Assembly: GCA_002780205.1 (NCBI GenBank)
Contig: PEVQ01000004.1
Span: forward strand, 2,359 to 23,660
Length of the DNA: 21,302 nt
DNA from: Elusimicrobia bacterium CG06_land_8_20_14_3_00_38_11
GTDB lineage: Bacteria > Elusimicrobiota > UBA8919
Direction: 5' to 3'
This document shows positions 21,179-21,302 of the stretch, one piece after another. The notes under the pieces are model-generated. The model worked only from the letters and a program-made list of their open reading frames with translations. It was not told the DNA's origin and ran no database searches. Position 1 is the first letter of the stretch. Each line of letters begins with the position of its first letter. Both the position numbers and the translations under genes were made by a program.

Positions 21179-21302
21179 AAGTGTAGCAGACAATTATCAA
21201 AGTGTAGCGGACAATTATTAAAGTTCAGCATTGAGTTTCGGAAGTTCAGCAAACAGTTCTCAAAGTTCAGCATTCAATTCTGAAACTTGAGCGTCAAGAA
21301 AA
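21179..21302. repeat. Degenerate 21-bp tandem repeat, nearly six copies, running off the window
   Basis: Copies start at 21179, 21200, 21221, 21242, 21263 and 21284 with exact 21-base spacing. The first four bases, AAGT, and an AGC at positions 7-9 are best kept; the sixth copy is partial at the edge. The period is a multiple of three. One plus-strand frame reads as seven-residue units (KCSRQLS, KCSGQLL, KFSIEFR, KFSKQFS) until a stop at 21281. No start codon or ribosome site supports translation. Confidence 0.85.

Larger units (their letters stand above)
20973..21302. other. Gene-free right end with palindromes and tandem repeats
   Basis: No gene is seen in these 330 bases. Besides the 22-bp palindrome and the 21-bp tandem repeat listed separately, it holds TCATTTA/TAAATGA (21067-21082) and TCCCCT/AGGGGA (21153-21166), both perfect short hairpins, and tandem aaatgaga-type low-complexity sequence at 21076-21094. 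Confidence 0.6.

Noticed and set aside
21179..21302. CRISPR array
   Set aside because: The copies are head to tail without spacers and differ from each other; no cas genes are present.

Overview
The window looks like chromosomal housekeeping DNA from an uncultured diderm bacterium. A Tol-Pal envelope set, lipoproteins and Sec signal peptides argue for an outer membrane. The moderately A+T-rich composition, the GTP-type PEP carboxykinase and above all the dense dispersed repeats recall candidate lineages such as Elusimicrobiota or Omnitrophota. That placement is an impression, not a result. No phage, transposase, CRISPR array or toxin-antitoxin pair was seen. Nearly all genes lie on the + strand.

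Layout. 66-2963 is uvrA (excision repair). 3091-4863 is GTP-dependent pckA behind its own near-consensus promoter. A second consensus promoter overlaps the pckA stop and leads into an envelope block: pal (4925-5596), a CpoB/YbgF-like lipoprotein (5600-6319), a TonB/TolA-like protein (6316-7041) and tolB (7047-8432), then a secreted TPR protein (8498-10108). tolQ and tolR are not present. 10198-13882 carries an 8-oxoguanine-deaminase-type amidohydrolase, a secreted HEAT-repeat protein and an atypical cytosine-deaminase-like amidohydrolase. A gene-poor gap (13883-14554) is followed by tRNA-Gln(UUG) and the glmU-prs-rplY-pth cluster (14727-18547), the same order as Bacillus gcaD-prs-ctc-spoVC. 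The last block is a membrane-anchored zinc-ribbon/OB-fold protein directly followed by a TctA-like (COG1784-type) integral membrane protein (18596-20972). The final 330 bases hold palindromes and a 21-bp tandem repeat.

The most interesting layer is the repeats. At least three kinds are scattered between genes and also inside them: (a) short palindromic elements beginning GTCAT and ending TGAC, with internal hairpins, plus related hairpins; (b) strings of the type cgcagat / gcggaacag / tctgtgg; (c) A+T-rich strings built on ttttaatt / ttgacatttt. They have been absorbed in frame into proteins: the linker between the two ATPase halves of UvrA, almost the whole signal region of Pal, the signal regions of TolB and the HEAT protein, and the C-terminus plus stop codon of the deaminase. 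Exact matches of 21 and 22 bases link signal-peptide DNA of pal and tolB to intergenic copies elsewhere in the window. The A+T-rich family also carries TTGACA hexamers that form the -35 boxes of at least two predicted promoters. The window thus suggests a genome in which dispersed repeats are recycled as signal peptides, protein linkers, stop codons and promoter parts.
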